From the NCBI RefSeq assembly GCF_015356855.1, contig NZ_ARXR01000017.1, forward strand, positions 1 through 64,000: 64,000 bases of DNA, written 5' to 3'. Below, piece by piece: positions 19,816 to 30,096 of the stretch. The translations under genes were made by a program, and so were the position numbers. A model generated the notes under the pieces. That model made no database searches. It had not been told where the DNA came from and saw only the letters and a list, made by a program, of their open reading frames with translations. Position 1 is the stretch's first letter, and each line of letters starts with the position of its first letter. Source of the stretch: Alloalcanivorax venustensis ISO4 (GTDB taxonomy: Bacteria; Pseudomonadota; Gammaproteobacteria; Pseudomonadales; Alcanivoracaceae).

Positions 19816-20922
19816 ATGAATCGTGTACTGGTACTCGGCGGTGGCCAGCTCGGCCTGATGATGGCGGAGGCCGCCGCCCGCCTGGGCCTGGTGGTGGACC
19901 GTTACGACCCGGAGCGCGCCCTGCTGCTGCCCGGCACCTCCGATCTGGCGGTGCCGATCACCTGGGAAGAGTGCCTGGAGCGCTACCCGGTGGTCACCGT
20001 GGAGCGCGAGGCGTTCCCCGACAGCGGCCTGTCCGCGCGGCTGGCGGCCAGTGACCGCTGCGTGGCGCGCGGCGCCCTGGCGGTGATCCCGGACCGCTAC
20101 ACGCAGAAATCGATGCTCGATGAATTGGGCATCGCCACCGCCCCCTGGCGCAACCTGGACCGGGTCGAGGATCTGGCGGACGCCGCCGCCGAGTTCGGCG
20201 GGGTGGTGGTGAAGGCGCGCAGCGGCGGCTACGACGGCCGCGGCACCTGGATCGTCGGCGACGGCGGCGACCTGTCCGCGGTGCCGGCGGAGGAGCTGGC
20301 CGGGCGCGCCATCGTCGAGAAGAAGATTCCGTTCCGTCGCGAGCTGTCCATCGTCGGCGCCCGCAACCCGGCCGGCGAGACCCTGTTCTACCCGCTCACC
20401 CGCAACTGGCACGTGGACGGCATCCTGCGCCTGAGCCTGGCGCCGGCCAACGCCAGCGCCGCGCTGCAGCCGGAGGCGGAGAACATCCTGCGGCGAATCA
20501 TGGAAAAGCTGGATTACGCCGGCGTCATGGCGGTGGAGTTCTTCGAGGAAGACGGCCGCCTGCTGGTCAACGAGATCGCGCCCCGGGTGCACAACTCCGG
20601 CCACTGGACCCACGAGGGCGCCGACTGGTCGCAGTTCGATCTGCACGTGCACGCCCTGGCCGGCGTACCGCTGCACTCTCTCAACGTGCACGGCCCCAGC
20701 GCCATGGTGAACCTGATCGGCACGCCCTTTGATCAGGCCTGGCTGCAGCACCCGGGCGTGGTGCACTGGTACGGCAAGAGCGTGCGCCCGGGCCGCAAGG
20801 TGGGCCACGCCAACCTTGTGGCGCCGACCCTGGAAGGTCTGCGCAAAGGCCTGAATGCCTGGGCCGACGTGCTGCCGGAAGGCTTCGAGGCGATCCTCGA
20901 CTCGGAGCTGGCGCTGGACTGA
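19816..20922 (+). CDS. purK: N5-carboxyaminoimidazole ribonucleotide synthase PurK
   Basis: ATP-grasp enzyme that carboxylates AIR to N5-CAIR, the substrate of PurE. 368 residues. GGGQLGLMMAEAAARLG is the N-terminal dinucleotide-like fold, GGVVVKARSGGYDGRG the ATP-grasp glycine loop, and AVEFFEEDGRLLVNEIAPRVHNSGHWT the metal/ATP site. It starts seven bases after purE, so both are one transcript, ending before a hairpin shared with the convergent hydrolase gene. Confidence 0.98.
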   Translation: MNRVLVLGGGQLGLMMAEAAARLGLVVDRYDPERALLLPGTSDLAVPITWEECLERYPVVTVEREAFPDSGLSARLAASDRCVARGALAVIPDRYTQKSMLDELGIATAPWRNLDRVEDLADAAAEFGGVVVKARSGGYDGRGTWIVGDGGDLSAVPAEELAGRAIVEKKIPFRRELSIVGARNPAGETLFYPLTRNWHVDGILRLSLAPANASAALQPEAENILRRIMEKLDYAGVMAVEFFEEDGRLLVNEIAPRVHNSGHWTHEGADWSQFDLHVHALAGVPLHSLNVHGPSAMVNLIGTPFDQAWLQHPGVVHWYGKSVRPGRKVGHANLVAPTLEGLRKGLNAWADVLPEGFEAILDSELALD

Positions 20923-20945
20923 AGGTCCTCACCCACCCTGGCCGT

Positions 20946-20976
20946 AAAGAAAACGCCCCGCGAATGCGGGGCGTTG
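20946..20976. terminator. Terminator hairpin between purK and the convergent hydrolase
   Basis: Stem ACGCCCCGC / GCGGGGCGT with a GAAT loop. On the minus strand it is followed by TTTTCTTT, a good terminator for the hydrolase gene; on the plus strand the T tract is weak. Confidence 0.8.
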
Positions 20977-20999
20977 TCGTTCAGGGCTTCGGAAAAGCC

Positions 21000-22382
21000 T
21001 TACGGGGGAGTGGTGCAGGCCGGCACGCCGGAACGGTCGGTGGTGGTGAACTGGCAGCCGAAGTCATCGGCGGCCACCGTGGCCGGGTCCAGGAAGTCGT
21101 CGCCGGCCGGTTTGATGGAATTCTGCTCCCACTCAATCATGTCCTCGAAGGCGTCGATCTGTTCCTGTGAGGTGTAATCACAGTGCCCAGGCGAACGGAT
21201 GGCGCGCTGTACCAGCCACTCATCGCTGCCGTTGGCTTCCGCGCGTTCGCGGTAGATCTGGCCGTGACGGAAGGGCACGTAAAAGTCGCCCAGCCCCTGC
21301 AGGCTGACCACCGGAATGTTGAATTCCCCGTTGATCACCGGAATCCAGCGCAGACCGTCGTTGCGCAGGCCGTTGGCGGACGGATTACTCTCCACGCGCA
21401 GAATCGTGTCGTTGAAGGCCTGCTCCTCGGTGCTGGGCGGCGGGAAGTTGTCGAACTGGTAGGTAACGCCGGCGTTGCCGGTCAGGTCCCGGGCCAGAAT
21501 GCCGTTAACGGTGCCGTCGCGGCCGCCGGTACCCATCACCACATGCCAGTAATAGGTGGTGAAACCGATGTCGGCCACCGGGCGTTCGCCGCCGGAGAGA
21601 TTCCGCATCAGCGCCTGGAACTGTTCCCCCTCGGCGGTGGGGATGCCGAGGGAGCCAGGATTCGCCGGCGGTGACGGCGGGATAGGCGGCACTGCCCAGA
21701 TTACTGCGTTGATGGCGTTGGCATCGAAGTTGGTGGCCGGAATACCGGTCAGCGGCGGTGCGTCGGGGTTTTTCATATGCGCGAAGTGCTGTGCGGCCAT
21801 GGTCGCCTGGGTGAGATATTCAAACTCGAAGGTGTCACCCACCACGCCGCACATGGGCACGGCGCCGTGGTACTGCACCGGGTTGTTGGCGGTGGCCAGG
21901 GTCTCGTCCTCGATGGCGGCGGCGGTGACATGGCCGCCCATGGAGTGGCCCATGATGTAGAGGCGGTCCGGGTCGGCGAGGCCGGTGATGTCGGTGAACG
22001 CCAGCGCCAGTTCGTTGGTGTCCTCGACGCCGGTGCGCACGTCGTAGAAGTTGGTGGAATAGCTGGACGCGGCCCAGGCGTAGCCGTTATCCAGCAGCCA
22101 CTGGCGAATGCTCGGGTTGCCGACGGTGAGTTCGGAACCCTCGCCCCGGTAGCCGTGGGCGTACATCACCAGGTGGCCGTTCCAGGCGGCCGGAACCTCA
22201 ATGCGGTAGCTGGCGCCGTTGGGGCGGATACCGGACCACTGTTCGGCGTCATCGTGGCCGGTGACGCCGCCTTCCGCGTCGAAGTCGGCGGCCTGGGTTT
22301 CGCTGGCGGTGAAGGTGCGGGTGTCCTGGACGCGCGTCGGTTGCGACGGCTCGGCGACGCCGGAGCTGCTGCTCTCCCTGTT
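21000..22382 (-). CDS. Alpha/beta hydrolase, secreted type, apparently without its start and signal peptide
   Basis: Coding sequence is recognisable for about 460 residues: a Ser-rich linker ([12 protein letters not shown]), RVQDTRTFTASE, RIEVPAAWNGHLVMYAHGYRG (oxyanion region), and the nucleophile elbow GHSMGGH. Late parts include VSLQGLGDFYVPF (acid) and SPGHCDY (His). In-frame a TAA occurs at 22383-22385, and between it and the first possible start (CTG/GTG at 22172/22169) there is no ATG, GTG or TTG. No frame upstream encodes a signal peptide. The linker looks like what follows a lipobox in such proteins, so the 5' end seems lost and the gene may be dead or rely on a weak internal start. 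Downstream of a second hydrolase on the same strand. Confidence 0.65.
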   Translation of the reverse strand, partial: NRESSSSGVAEPSQPTRVQDTRTFTASETQAADFDAEGGVTGHDDAEQWSGIRPNGASYRIEVPAAWNGHLVMYAHGYRGEGSELTVGNPSIRQWLLDNGYAWAASSYSTNFYDVRTGVEDTNELALAFTDITGLADPDRLYIMGHSMGGHVTAAAIEDETLATANNPVQYHGAVPMCGVVGDTFEFEYLTQATMAAQHFAHMKNPDAPPLTGIPATNFDANAINAVIWAVPPIPPSPPANPGSLGIPTAEGEQFQALMRNLSGGERPVADIGFTTYYWHVVMGTGGRDGTVNGILARDLTGNAGVTYQFDNFPPPSTEEQAFNDTILRVESNPSANGLRNDGLRWIPVINGEFNIPVVSLQGLGDFYVPFRHGQIYRERAEANGSDEWLVQRAIRSPGHCDYTSQEQIDAFEDMIEWEQNSIKPAGDDFLDPATVAADDFGCQFTTTDRSGVPACTTPP

Positions 22383-22618
22383 TTATTGGAATTGTGGGTC
22401 TTTTCTTGTTGTTGTTTCACTATGCGAAATAGCCTTCTAAAAGAAAGCAGCGGTTAATATCCGCCCGGCTATAAAAGACTGTCAATACGAGGAAAGGACT
22501 GGCGAAGGGATTTGAGAGGTGGCCGTGAAGGCGCCTTGTGGGCGCTTGCCGGGTGGCTGAAAGCCACCCTTTCGCGGGCTGGGCCCGCTCCCACGGGGCC
22601 CAGCCCAAACCATCAGGG
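22383..22618. repeat. REP-like palindrome cluster between two hydrolase genes (copy 3)
   Basis: Between the two hydrolase genes. Its left 120 bases are AT-rich with no gene. The right part stacks inverted repeats: GGTGGCT / AGCCACC at about 22555-22569, a REP-like core GCGGGCTGGGCCCGCTCCCAC at 22575-22595 (same core as at 14583), and an 11-base inverted pair GGGCTGGGCCC / GGGCCCAGCCC spanning about 22578-22608. Confidence 0.65.
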
Positions 22619-24403
22619 TTAGAAGTCGACGCGCTGGAGCACCAGGTCGGTGACCTGGACGGTGCCGGCGGGGGTCTGGTCGAAGGCCAGCTCGATGGCG
22701 TTGAGGTTGGTGAAATCGACGCCTTCGAACGCGGTCAGCGGAATGTCCACGGCGTTGAGCGTGGTCTTCTGCGAACCGTGGTTGGTCTCGTCGTAGAATT
22801 CCCGGCCCGGCGGGTAGAACAGGCTTTCGGTGTAGTCGCTGGCCAGGGCGGACACGCGGTTGCCGTCCATGTCTTCGAGGATCACCTGGAAATCCTGGCC
22901 GGCGGTGTTGTCGGCGTCGCCGTGGGACACGCCCACGCGCACCGACAGCACCTGGTAGTCGACAGCGTTCACGCCCAGCAATTCGGAGCGGTAGGTGGCC
23001 GCGGTGTCCCAGGCCATGAACAGCTGTTCGGCGATATTGAAGGTGGGGGTGGCCACGTCGCAGCCCTCGCCGGGCCGGCCGTTGGTCTGGCAGATGCCGA
23101 ACGAGGAGAAGCCGTCGAAGCGCACCGCGCCGCCCAGGTTGTTGGTGGTCAGGCTGGCCGGGTCCAGGGTGTCGTCGATCACCAGGCGGTCCGCCGCCGG
23201 GGCGTGGATGCTCAGCAGATAACGGTCGTCGCAGGGGCCGGTGCCGTCCGGGCAGGTGTTGCCGGGCACCGAGGTCTGGCCGTTCCAGTAGGCGCCGAAC
23301 TCTTCTTCGCCGCCGATGAAGTAGCGGAAGAACGAAGCGATGAAGAACAGGCCCTGGGCCTGCTGCACTTCCGGCGTGTCGCGGCCGTTACCGGCGGCGT
23401 TCTCGCCGCACCAGGGGTCGTCGCCGTCGCTGTCGAGGATGGTCCAGTCGTCGGGGCGGGTGTCAGTGGTCCAGACCGTGTTGTAGTAGTTGTGGTTGGC
23501 GCCCATGGGAATCAGCTGGAACTTGGGATAGGGGTCGTTATCCACGGCGTAGCGGCTGGTGTCGTAGGCGAAGTTGCCCATCAGATCCTCCACGTCGCCG
23601 TCGCAGTAGCCGGCCAGGGCCAGGAAGGTGACGTTGCTGACCGTCTGGGTGTTGTAGTCGGTGGGCGCCAGCGAGAACACCGCGGTGATGTTGTGCGGCT
23701 CGGGCTGGTTGCGGTTGTAGATCACGGTCTGATTCACGCCTTCACCGCCGCGGGAGTGGCCCATGATGCCGATTTCGCTCATGTCCAGTTTGCCGGTCAG
23801 CATGTCCAGGCTGTTGCCGCCGGAGGCGTTGATGGTGCGGAATTCGTCCAGGTGACGGACCACCAGCATGGACCGGGCGAGTGCCCCGGTGTCGCCGTTG
23901 CTGGGGCCGCTGTCGTTATCGTTGATGTCGTTGGCGTCCACGGAAATCACCGCGTAGCCGTGGCTGGCCAGATTGCGGGAGATGTACTCGTAACCCCGGT
24001 AGCTGGGGATCGGGTTGGCGCAATCGTCGTCGTCGATCCCCCAGCCGTCGTAGCAGGTGCCGTGGCGGCCGTGCAGGAAAAGCACCACCGGGAAGGGGCC
24101 GGTCTGACCCTCGGGGTACTGGATGTAGCCGTGGATGTCGGTGTCGTAGCTGTCCCCGTTTTTGTTGTCCATGACGGTCATGCGGCCGAAGTTATATTCC
24201 TCTTCGGCGACGGTGAACGGACCGGCGGTGGAGGGGTCCGCTGCCACGCCGGTGCTTACGGCGTCCGGGGTGGTCTTGGCGTCGGGTGTGTCTTCCACGT
24301 AGGAGGATGAAGAGTCGCCTCCGCAGCCGGCAAGGAACAGAAAGGCCGACAGGAAGACCAGACCCAGCCCGTTTCCGGGCAGAGAACGAAAGGTGCTGCT
24401 CAT
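22619..24403 (-). CDS. Lipoprotein alpha/beta hydrolase
   Basis: Envelope lipoprotein of 594 residues. The signal peptide ends in a lipobox LAGC (C27) followed by GGDSSSS. The alpha/beta hydrolase part begins with a beta-hairpin (GYIQYPEGQTGPFPVVLFLHGRHG) and has the nucleophile elbow GHSRGGEG; it resembles PET hydrolase/cutinase-like or chlorophyllase-like dienelactone folds. The last 170 residues form a beta-rich module rich in Asp (VRVGVSHGDADNTAGQDFQVIL, ending VTDLVLQRVDF), perhaps for substrate or cell-surface binding. The substrate is unknown. ATG at 24403 is preferred to 24433 because an AAGGGGA site precedes it and the signal peptide is normal. Confidence 0.8.
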   Translation of the reverse strand: MSSTFRSLPGNGLGLVFLSAFLFLAGCGGDSSSSYVEDTPDAKTTPDAVSTGVAADPSTAGPFTVAEEEYNFGRMTVMDNKNGDSYDTDIHGYIQYPEGQTGPFPVVLFLHGRHGTCYDGWGIDDDDCANPIPSYRGYEYISRNLASHGYAVISVDANDINDNDSGPSNGDTGALARSMLVVRHLDEFRTINASGGNSLDMLTGKLDMSEIGIMGHSRGGEGVNQTVIYNRNQPEPHNITAVFSLAPTDYNTQTVSNVTFLALAGYCDGDVEDLMGNFAYDTSRYAVDNDPYPKFQLIPMGANHNYYNTVWTTDTRPDDWTILDSDGDDPWCGENAAGNGRDTPEVQQAQGLFFIASFFRYFIGGEEEFGAYWNGQTSVPGNTCPDGTGPCDDRYLLSIHAPAADRLVIDDTLDPASLTTNNLGGAVRFDGFSSFGICQTNGRPGEGCDVATPTFNIAEQLFMAWDTAATYRSELLGVNAVDYQVLSVRVGVSHGDADNTAGQDFQVILEDMDGNRVSALASDYTESLFYPPGREFYDETNHGSQKTTLNAVDIPLTAFEGVDFTNLNAIELAFDQTPAGTVQVTDLVLQRVDF

Positions 24404-24624
24404 AATGTTTTCCCCTTGAAGGTAAGGCGGCAAGTGTCCAATCAGGACGGGCGTACTCAGGCAAGTTGAGTGCCACCGGCCTCGCGGGAAGGCATTTGAG
24501 TTTACTTAATTGATGTAAAAGTGATTGTTTTTATAGGGGTATTTTTAATTGTAAAAAGCGTTGGGAGAGTGAAGATCAGGTGATGAAAGCGTCCGTTGCG
24601 GGACGATCCGTACCGTTCCAGGCA

Positions 24625-24653
24625 CAAAAAAAGGGCGCCGGTGGGGCGCCCTC
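24625..24653 (-). terminator. Rho-independent terminator after ridA
   Basis: On the minus strand, stem GGGCGCC / GGCGCCC followed by seven T, 28 bases after the ridA stop. It ends the gmk-rpoZ-spoT-ridA direction. Confidence 0.88.
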
Positions 24654-24680
24654 TGGCGTCGTTTTGGTGCGCGGCGCCGG

Positions 24681-25067
24681 TCAGGCGATATCCATCACCG
24701 CGTCCATTTCCACCTCGGCGCCCTTGGGCAGGGCGGCCACGCCGATGGCGGCACGGGCCGGGTAGGGCTCCTGGAAGTATTCTTTCATGATCTCGTTGAC
24801 CAGATTGAAATGGCTCAGGTCGGTGAGAAAGATGTTCAGTTTGACGATGTCGTGCAGGGCGCCCCCGGCCGCGTCACAGACCGCGCTGAGGTTATCGAAG
24901 ACACGCCGTACCTGGGCGTCCATGCCGCCGCCGACCAGTTCCATGGTGGCCGGGTCCAGCGGGATCTGGCCGGACAGGTAGACGGTGGAGCCGGCCTTGA
25001 TGGCCTGGGAGTACGGACCGATGGCGGCGGGCGCCCGGTCGGTTTTGATCACGGAACGATTGGACAT
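24681..25067 (-). CDS. ridA: RidA-family reactive intermediate deaminase
   Basis: Hydrolyses 2-aminoacrylate and related enamines to ketoacids, protecting PLP enzymes. 128 residues, normal length. N-terminal [15 protein letters not shown] and the C-terminal [21 protein letters not shown] are signatures; the catalytic Arg sits in PAR near residue 105. An AGGAAACAGCAGC sequence precedes the ATG at 25067; the reading frame also offers an earlier start that overlaps spoT. It overlaps or abuts spoT (stop at 25081), the usual spoT-ridA pairing. Confidence 0.95.
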   Translation of the reverse strand: MSNRSVIKTDRAPAAIGPYSQAIKAGSTVYLSGQIPLDPATMELVGGGMDAQVRRVFDNLSAVCDAAGGALHDIVKLNIFLTDLSHFNLVNEIMKEYFQEPYPARAAIGVAALPKGAEVEMDAVMDIA

Positions 25068-25080
25068 GCTGCTGTTTCCT

Positions 25081-27195
25081 TCAGGCACTGATGCGGTGAA
25101 TCCTCACAACATTGTCCACGGTGCGCAACCGCTTGATGATGCGCGCCAGGTGGACCCGGTGTTTCACGGTGAGGGTGACGTTGATGATCGACAGGGTGGG
25201 GTCTTTGCCGGCCATGTCGATGGTGTCGATGTTGGAGCCCAGCTCGGAGACCACGTTGGCCAGGGTCGCCAGCACGCCGCGTTTGTTGACCAGCTCGATG
25301 CGCAGCGCGGCGGTGAATTCCTGCTCCACGTCCTTGTCCCAGTTCAGCGGAATGCATTTTTCCGGCGCGTCGCGCATTTCCGCGAGCAGATTCTTGCAGG
25401 TGTCGCGGTGCACCACGATGCCCTTGCCGGCGCTCAGGTGGCCGATCACGGTGTCGCCGGGCAGCGGGTAGCAGCATTTGGCGTAGGTCACCATCAGCCC
25501 TTCGCTGCCGCGAATCGCCAGGGGCAGGCGGTCGTCCTCCGGGTCGCGGTTCTCGCCACGGGCACCGGCCAGCTTGCGCGCCACCAGCGGCGCCAGCCGG
25601 TTGCCCATGCCGATGTCCTCGAGCAGTTCGTCCACGGTGCCGTAGTGGTTGTTGTTCAGTTCCTGTTGCAGGGTTTTTTCCGATAACAGCGACAGATCCA
25701 GCTGGTAGGGGATCAGCGCTTTCTCCAGCAGCCGCTGGCCCAGCTCGGCGGCGTCCTCGCGGCGCTGCTGCTTGAGGAAGTGGCGAATGTTGGAGCGCGC
25801 CTTGCCGGTCACCACGAAATTCAGCCAGCCCGGGTTGGGGGTGGCGTTGGGGGCGGTGATGATCTTCACCGTCTGGCCGGATTCCAGCGGCGTGGACAGC
25901 GCCGCCAGCTTGCCGTCGATGCGCGCCGCCACGCAGCGGGTGCCCACCTTGGTGTGCACCGCGTAGGCGAAGTCCACCGGCGTGGCGCCGGCGGGCAGTT
26001 CCTTGATGTCGCCCTTGGGCGTGAACACGTAGGCCTCGTCCGGGAACAGGTCCACCTTCACGTTCTCGATGAACTCCATGGAGTTGCCGGCTTTCTGCTG
26101 GATCTCCAGCAGCCGCTTCATCCAGGACTGGGCCCGTGTGTGGGTGGGCGAGCCGGGCTCGTCGTGGGACTTGTACAGCCAGTGGGCGGCGATGCCGTTG
26201 TTGGCCATCGCTTCCATTTCCTCGGTGCGGATCTGAATCTCCAGCGGAATGCCGGAGTGCGCCTTCAGCGTGGTGTGCAGCGACTGATAGCCGTTGGCCT
26301 TGGGAATCGCCACGTAGTCCTTGAAGCGGCCGGGAATCGGAATGAAGTGATTGTGCACCGCGCCCAGCACCCGGTAGCAGGTGTCCACCCGGTCGACGAT
26401 GATGCGGAAGCCGAACACGTCCATGATGTCCGCGAACGGCTTATGCTGTTCCTTCATCTTCTGGTAGATGCTGTACAGATGCTTTTCCCGGCCCAGCACC
26501 CGGGCCTGGATGCCCTCTTCCTCGAGGCTGCGCTCCAGGCTGGTCTTGATCGAGGAGAGAATCTCACGGCGGTTGCCGCGCGCCGATTGCACCGCCTTGC
26601 CGATCAGCCGCGCGCGCATCGGGTGGATATTGTGGAAGGCGAGATCCTCGTACTCCACGCGCATGTTGTACATGCCCAGCCGGAACGCGATCGGGGCGTA
26701 GATTTCCAGGGTTTCCGTGGCGATGCGCTTGCGCTTCTCGGCGCGCATCACATGCAGGGTGCGCATGTTGTGCAGGCGGTCGGCCAGCTTCACCAGAATC
26801 ACGCGGATGTCGCGGGTCATGGCCAGCATCATCTTGCGCAGATTCTCGGCCTGCTGCTCCGCTTTCGATTCGAACTTGATCTGGGCAATCTTGGAGACCC
26901 CGTCCACCAGCTCGGCGACTTCCTCGCTGAACGCCTCGGCGAGCTGCTCCTTGGAGACGCCGGTGTCCTCGATCACGTCGTGCAGCATGGCCGCCATCAG
27001 CGAGGCGTAGTCCATGTGCATGTCCACCAGGATGTTCGCCACCGCCAGCGGATGCGTGATATAGGGGTCCCCGCTTCGCCGGTACTGGCCCTCGTGGGCT
27101 TTCTCGGCAAAATAGTAGGCGCGAACCACCTGTGAAATTTGCTCTTCCGTCAGGTAGCTGCGTAACCGTTTTTTCAGGTTGTTGATCGAGGGCAA
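25081..27195 (-). CDS. spoT: Bifunctional (p)ppGpp synthetase/hydrolase SpoT
   Basis: Controls the stringent-response alarmone. 704 residues with full domain order: HD hydrolase ([11 protein letters not shown], residues about 68-78, intact), synthetase domain ([31 protein letters not shown]), TGS ([23 protein letters not shown]), a His/Cys zinc-finger-like region ([14 protein letters not shown]) and a C-terminal ACT domain. The start is TTG: no ATG exists before residue 59, the frame aligns with MPxI starts of relatives, and a GAGGAA site lies just upstream. rpoZ lies 330 bases upstream on the same strand and ridA follows. Confidence 0.95.
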   Translation of the reverse strand: MPSINNLKKRLRSYLTEEQISQVVRAYYFAEKAHEGQYRRSGDPYITHPLAVANILVDMHMDYASLMAAMLHDVIEDTGVSKEQLAEAFSEEVAELVDGVSKIAQIKFESKAEQQAENLRKMMLAMTRDIRVILVKLADRLHNMRTLHVMRAEKRKRIATETLEIYAPIAFRLGMYNMRVEYEDLAFHNIHPMRARLIGKAVQSARGNRREILSSIKTSLERSLEEEGIQARVLGREKHLYSIYQKMKEQHKPFADIMDVFGFRIIVDRVDTCYRVLGAVHNHFIPIPGRFKDYVAIPKANGYQSLHTTLKAHSGIPLEIQIRTEEMEAMANNGIAAHWLYKSHDEPGSPTHTRAQSWMKRLLEIQQKAGNSMEFIENVKVDLFPDEAYVFTPKGDIKELPAGATPVDFAYAVHTKVGTRCVAARIDGKLAALSTPLESGQTVKIITAPNATPNPGWLNFVVTGKARSNIRHFLKQQRREDAAELGQRLLEKALIPYQLDLSLLSEKTLQQELNNNHYGTVDELLEDIGMGNRLAPLVARKLAGARGENRDPEDDRLPLAIRGSEGLMVTYAKCCYPLPGDTVIGHLSAGKGIVVHRDTCKNLLAEMRDAPEKCIPLNWDKDVEQEFTAALRIELVNKRGVLATLANVVSELGSNIDTIDMAGKDPTLSIINVTLTVKHRVHLARIIKRLRTVDNVVRIHRISA

Positions 27196-27525
27196 GATTC
27201 CTCGCCACGCCGCCAGGGCGAATCGAAGTGAACGATAATTCCTAGCTTAGGTTTGGCGTGGTGATTTGTCTACGTTATCGCCGTGAGCGCTTGAAAAGGC
27301 AGGGGTTTTCGGTGTGAAAGGAGGACGCTATCAGGCCGACGTGAAGGGTGGGAGCGTCGGTCGGGCGATTCAGGATGCAGGATACAGGGTTCAGCGCGAA
27401 TCCAGATTCGGGATGGCGGCGAAATCCGTGCCTCGCGTTTAAGCGTTAAGCGCGGTCCCGATCCGTTCCGGTTAAGAGGCGCTTGACCGCGCTGTATCCT
27501 GAATCCTGCATCCTGAATCGGCGCT
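27196..27525. repeat. rpoZ-spoT gap with a 32-base inverted repeat of CAGGATN heptamers
   Basis: 330 bases without a gene. Arms at 27367-27398 and 27488-27519 are inverted copies identical at 29 of 32 positions, separated by 89 bases. Each arm is itself a run of CAGGAT-type heptamers (CAGGATG, CAGGATA/T, CAGGGTT/ATA). The right arm ends six bases before the rpoZ stop. A smaller inverted pair (GCGCGGTC / GACCGCGC) is in the loop. The remainder must also hold any spoT promoter; I do not see a clear one. Confidence 0.8.
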
Positions 27526-27789
27526 TTATTCGCCGAACGACTGGGTCAGCATGGCCAGGTCGTCGACGTCCGCGCCCTGATCGGCGATCGGGTTTTCAAC
27601 CGATTCGGAGGTCACTTCCCCCGCGGCGATCTCGCGCAGCGCCACCACGGTGGGCTTGTCGTTTTCCCAGGCCACGCGCGGCTCCTTGCCGCCGGTCTGC
27701 AGCTGGCGGGCGCGCCGGCTGGATACCAGAACCAGCTCAAAGCGGTTGTCCAGGTTTTCCAGGCAGTCTTCTACGGTTACACGGGCCAT
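27526..27789 (-). CDS. rpoZ: RNA polymerase omega subunit
   Basis: Small subunit that helps assemble RNA polymerase and forms part of a ppGpp site. 87 residues. [20 protein letters not shown] and ARQLQTGG are the family signatures; [13 protein letters not shown] is the second helix. Located between gmk (upstream) and spoT (downstream), the standard gammaproteobacterial order. Confidence 0.97.
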   Translation of the reverse strand: MARVTVEDCLENLDNRFELVLVSSRRARQLQTGGKEPRVAWENDKPTVVALREIAAGEVTSESVENPIADQGADVDDLAMLTQSFGE

Positions 27790-27835
27790 GTCGATCTCCT
27801 ATTGCGGGGGCGCGCACCTAGTGCGGCCCGCGATT

Positions 27836-29558
<1,723 letters not shown>

Positions 29559-29996
29559 TCAGGTACTGGTGGGGAGCAGCAGGCTCCGCAGTTCCGTGTC
29601 GTTGGTGATCAGTTCCGCCAGTGTGTAGCCGTCCAGCACCTGCAGAAACGCCTCCTGCGCCCGGCCCAGCACTTTTTTCAGGGTGCAGGCCGGGTCGATC
29701 GGGCAGGACGAATTCTCCCCGAAGCATTCGAGCAGCTTCAGGTTCTCGGTCTGCCTGACCACCTCGCCCACCGAGATCCGTTCCGGGTCGCCGGCCAGCA
29801 CCAGGCCGCCGCCGCGCCCGCGCAAACTCTTCACATAGCCCAGCCGCGTCAGCGTCTGCGCCACCTTGGCGATGTGGTTCGCCGAGATGCCGTAGCTCAG
29901 CGCGATTTCCTGCACCGTGGCCGGGGCCTTGTCGCGGGACAGCCCCAGATAGATCAGCAGACGCAGGGAGTAATCGGTGTGGGTCGTCAGTTGCAT
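29559..29996 (-). CDS. nsrR: Nitric oxide-sensing repressor NsrR (Rrf2 family)
   Basis: Rrf2-family Fe-S repressor relieved by NO. 145 residues. The winged helix includes TVQEIALSYGISANHIAKVAQTL and a GRGGG wing; the cluster cysteines are C91, C98 and C104 (ECFGENSSCPIDPAC). The opening MQLTTHTDYSLR is the NsrR form. It diverges from hmp with dyad sites between, and its stop abuts the doeB stop. Confidence 0.92.
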   Translation of the reverse strand: MQLTTHTDYSLRLLIYLGLSRDKAPATVQEIALSYGISANHIAKVAQTLTRLGYVKSLRGRGGGLVLAGDPERISVGEVVRQTENLKLLECFGENSSCPIDPACTLKKVLGRAQEAFLQVLDGYTLAELITNDTELRSLLLPTST

Positions 29997-30014
29997 AAAG
30001 TCGTTGACCGCTTT

Positions 30015-30067
30015 TAAAGAGGTATATAGTATTCCTGTTTAAAAGAGGTATGTAAAACGCCTCTTTT
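30015..30067. promoter_or_regulatory. NsrR operator(s) between nsrR and hmp
   Basis: A dyad with perfect 8-base arms, AAAAGAGG at 30041-30048 and CCTCTTTT at 30060-30067, resembles the NsrR AAGATGYATTT-type site. A second half-site copy, TAAAGAGGTATATAG, starts near 30015. It lies 30-80 bases before hmp, in promoter position for both genes. Confidence 0.75.
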
Positions 30068-30096
30068 AAGTCCGGAGCAACAGGAGACCTGGAATC

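Noticed and set aside
22166-22420. 84-codon minus-strand frame over the 5' part of the hydrolase
   Set aside because: Arg/Pro/Ala-rich out-of-frame translation; the other frame has the conserved hydrolase sequence.
22538-24310. Open frame of 590 codons on the plus strand opposite the hydrolase
   Set aside because: Val/Gly/His-rich shadow of the lipoprotein hydrolase; no signal peptide or motif.
25780-27135. Open frame of 451 codons opposite spoT
   Set aside because: Shadow of spoT, whose domains are all intact.
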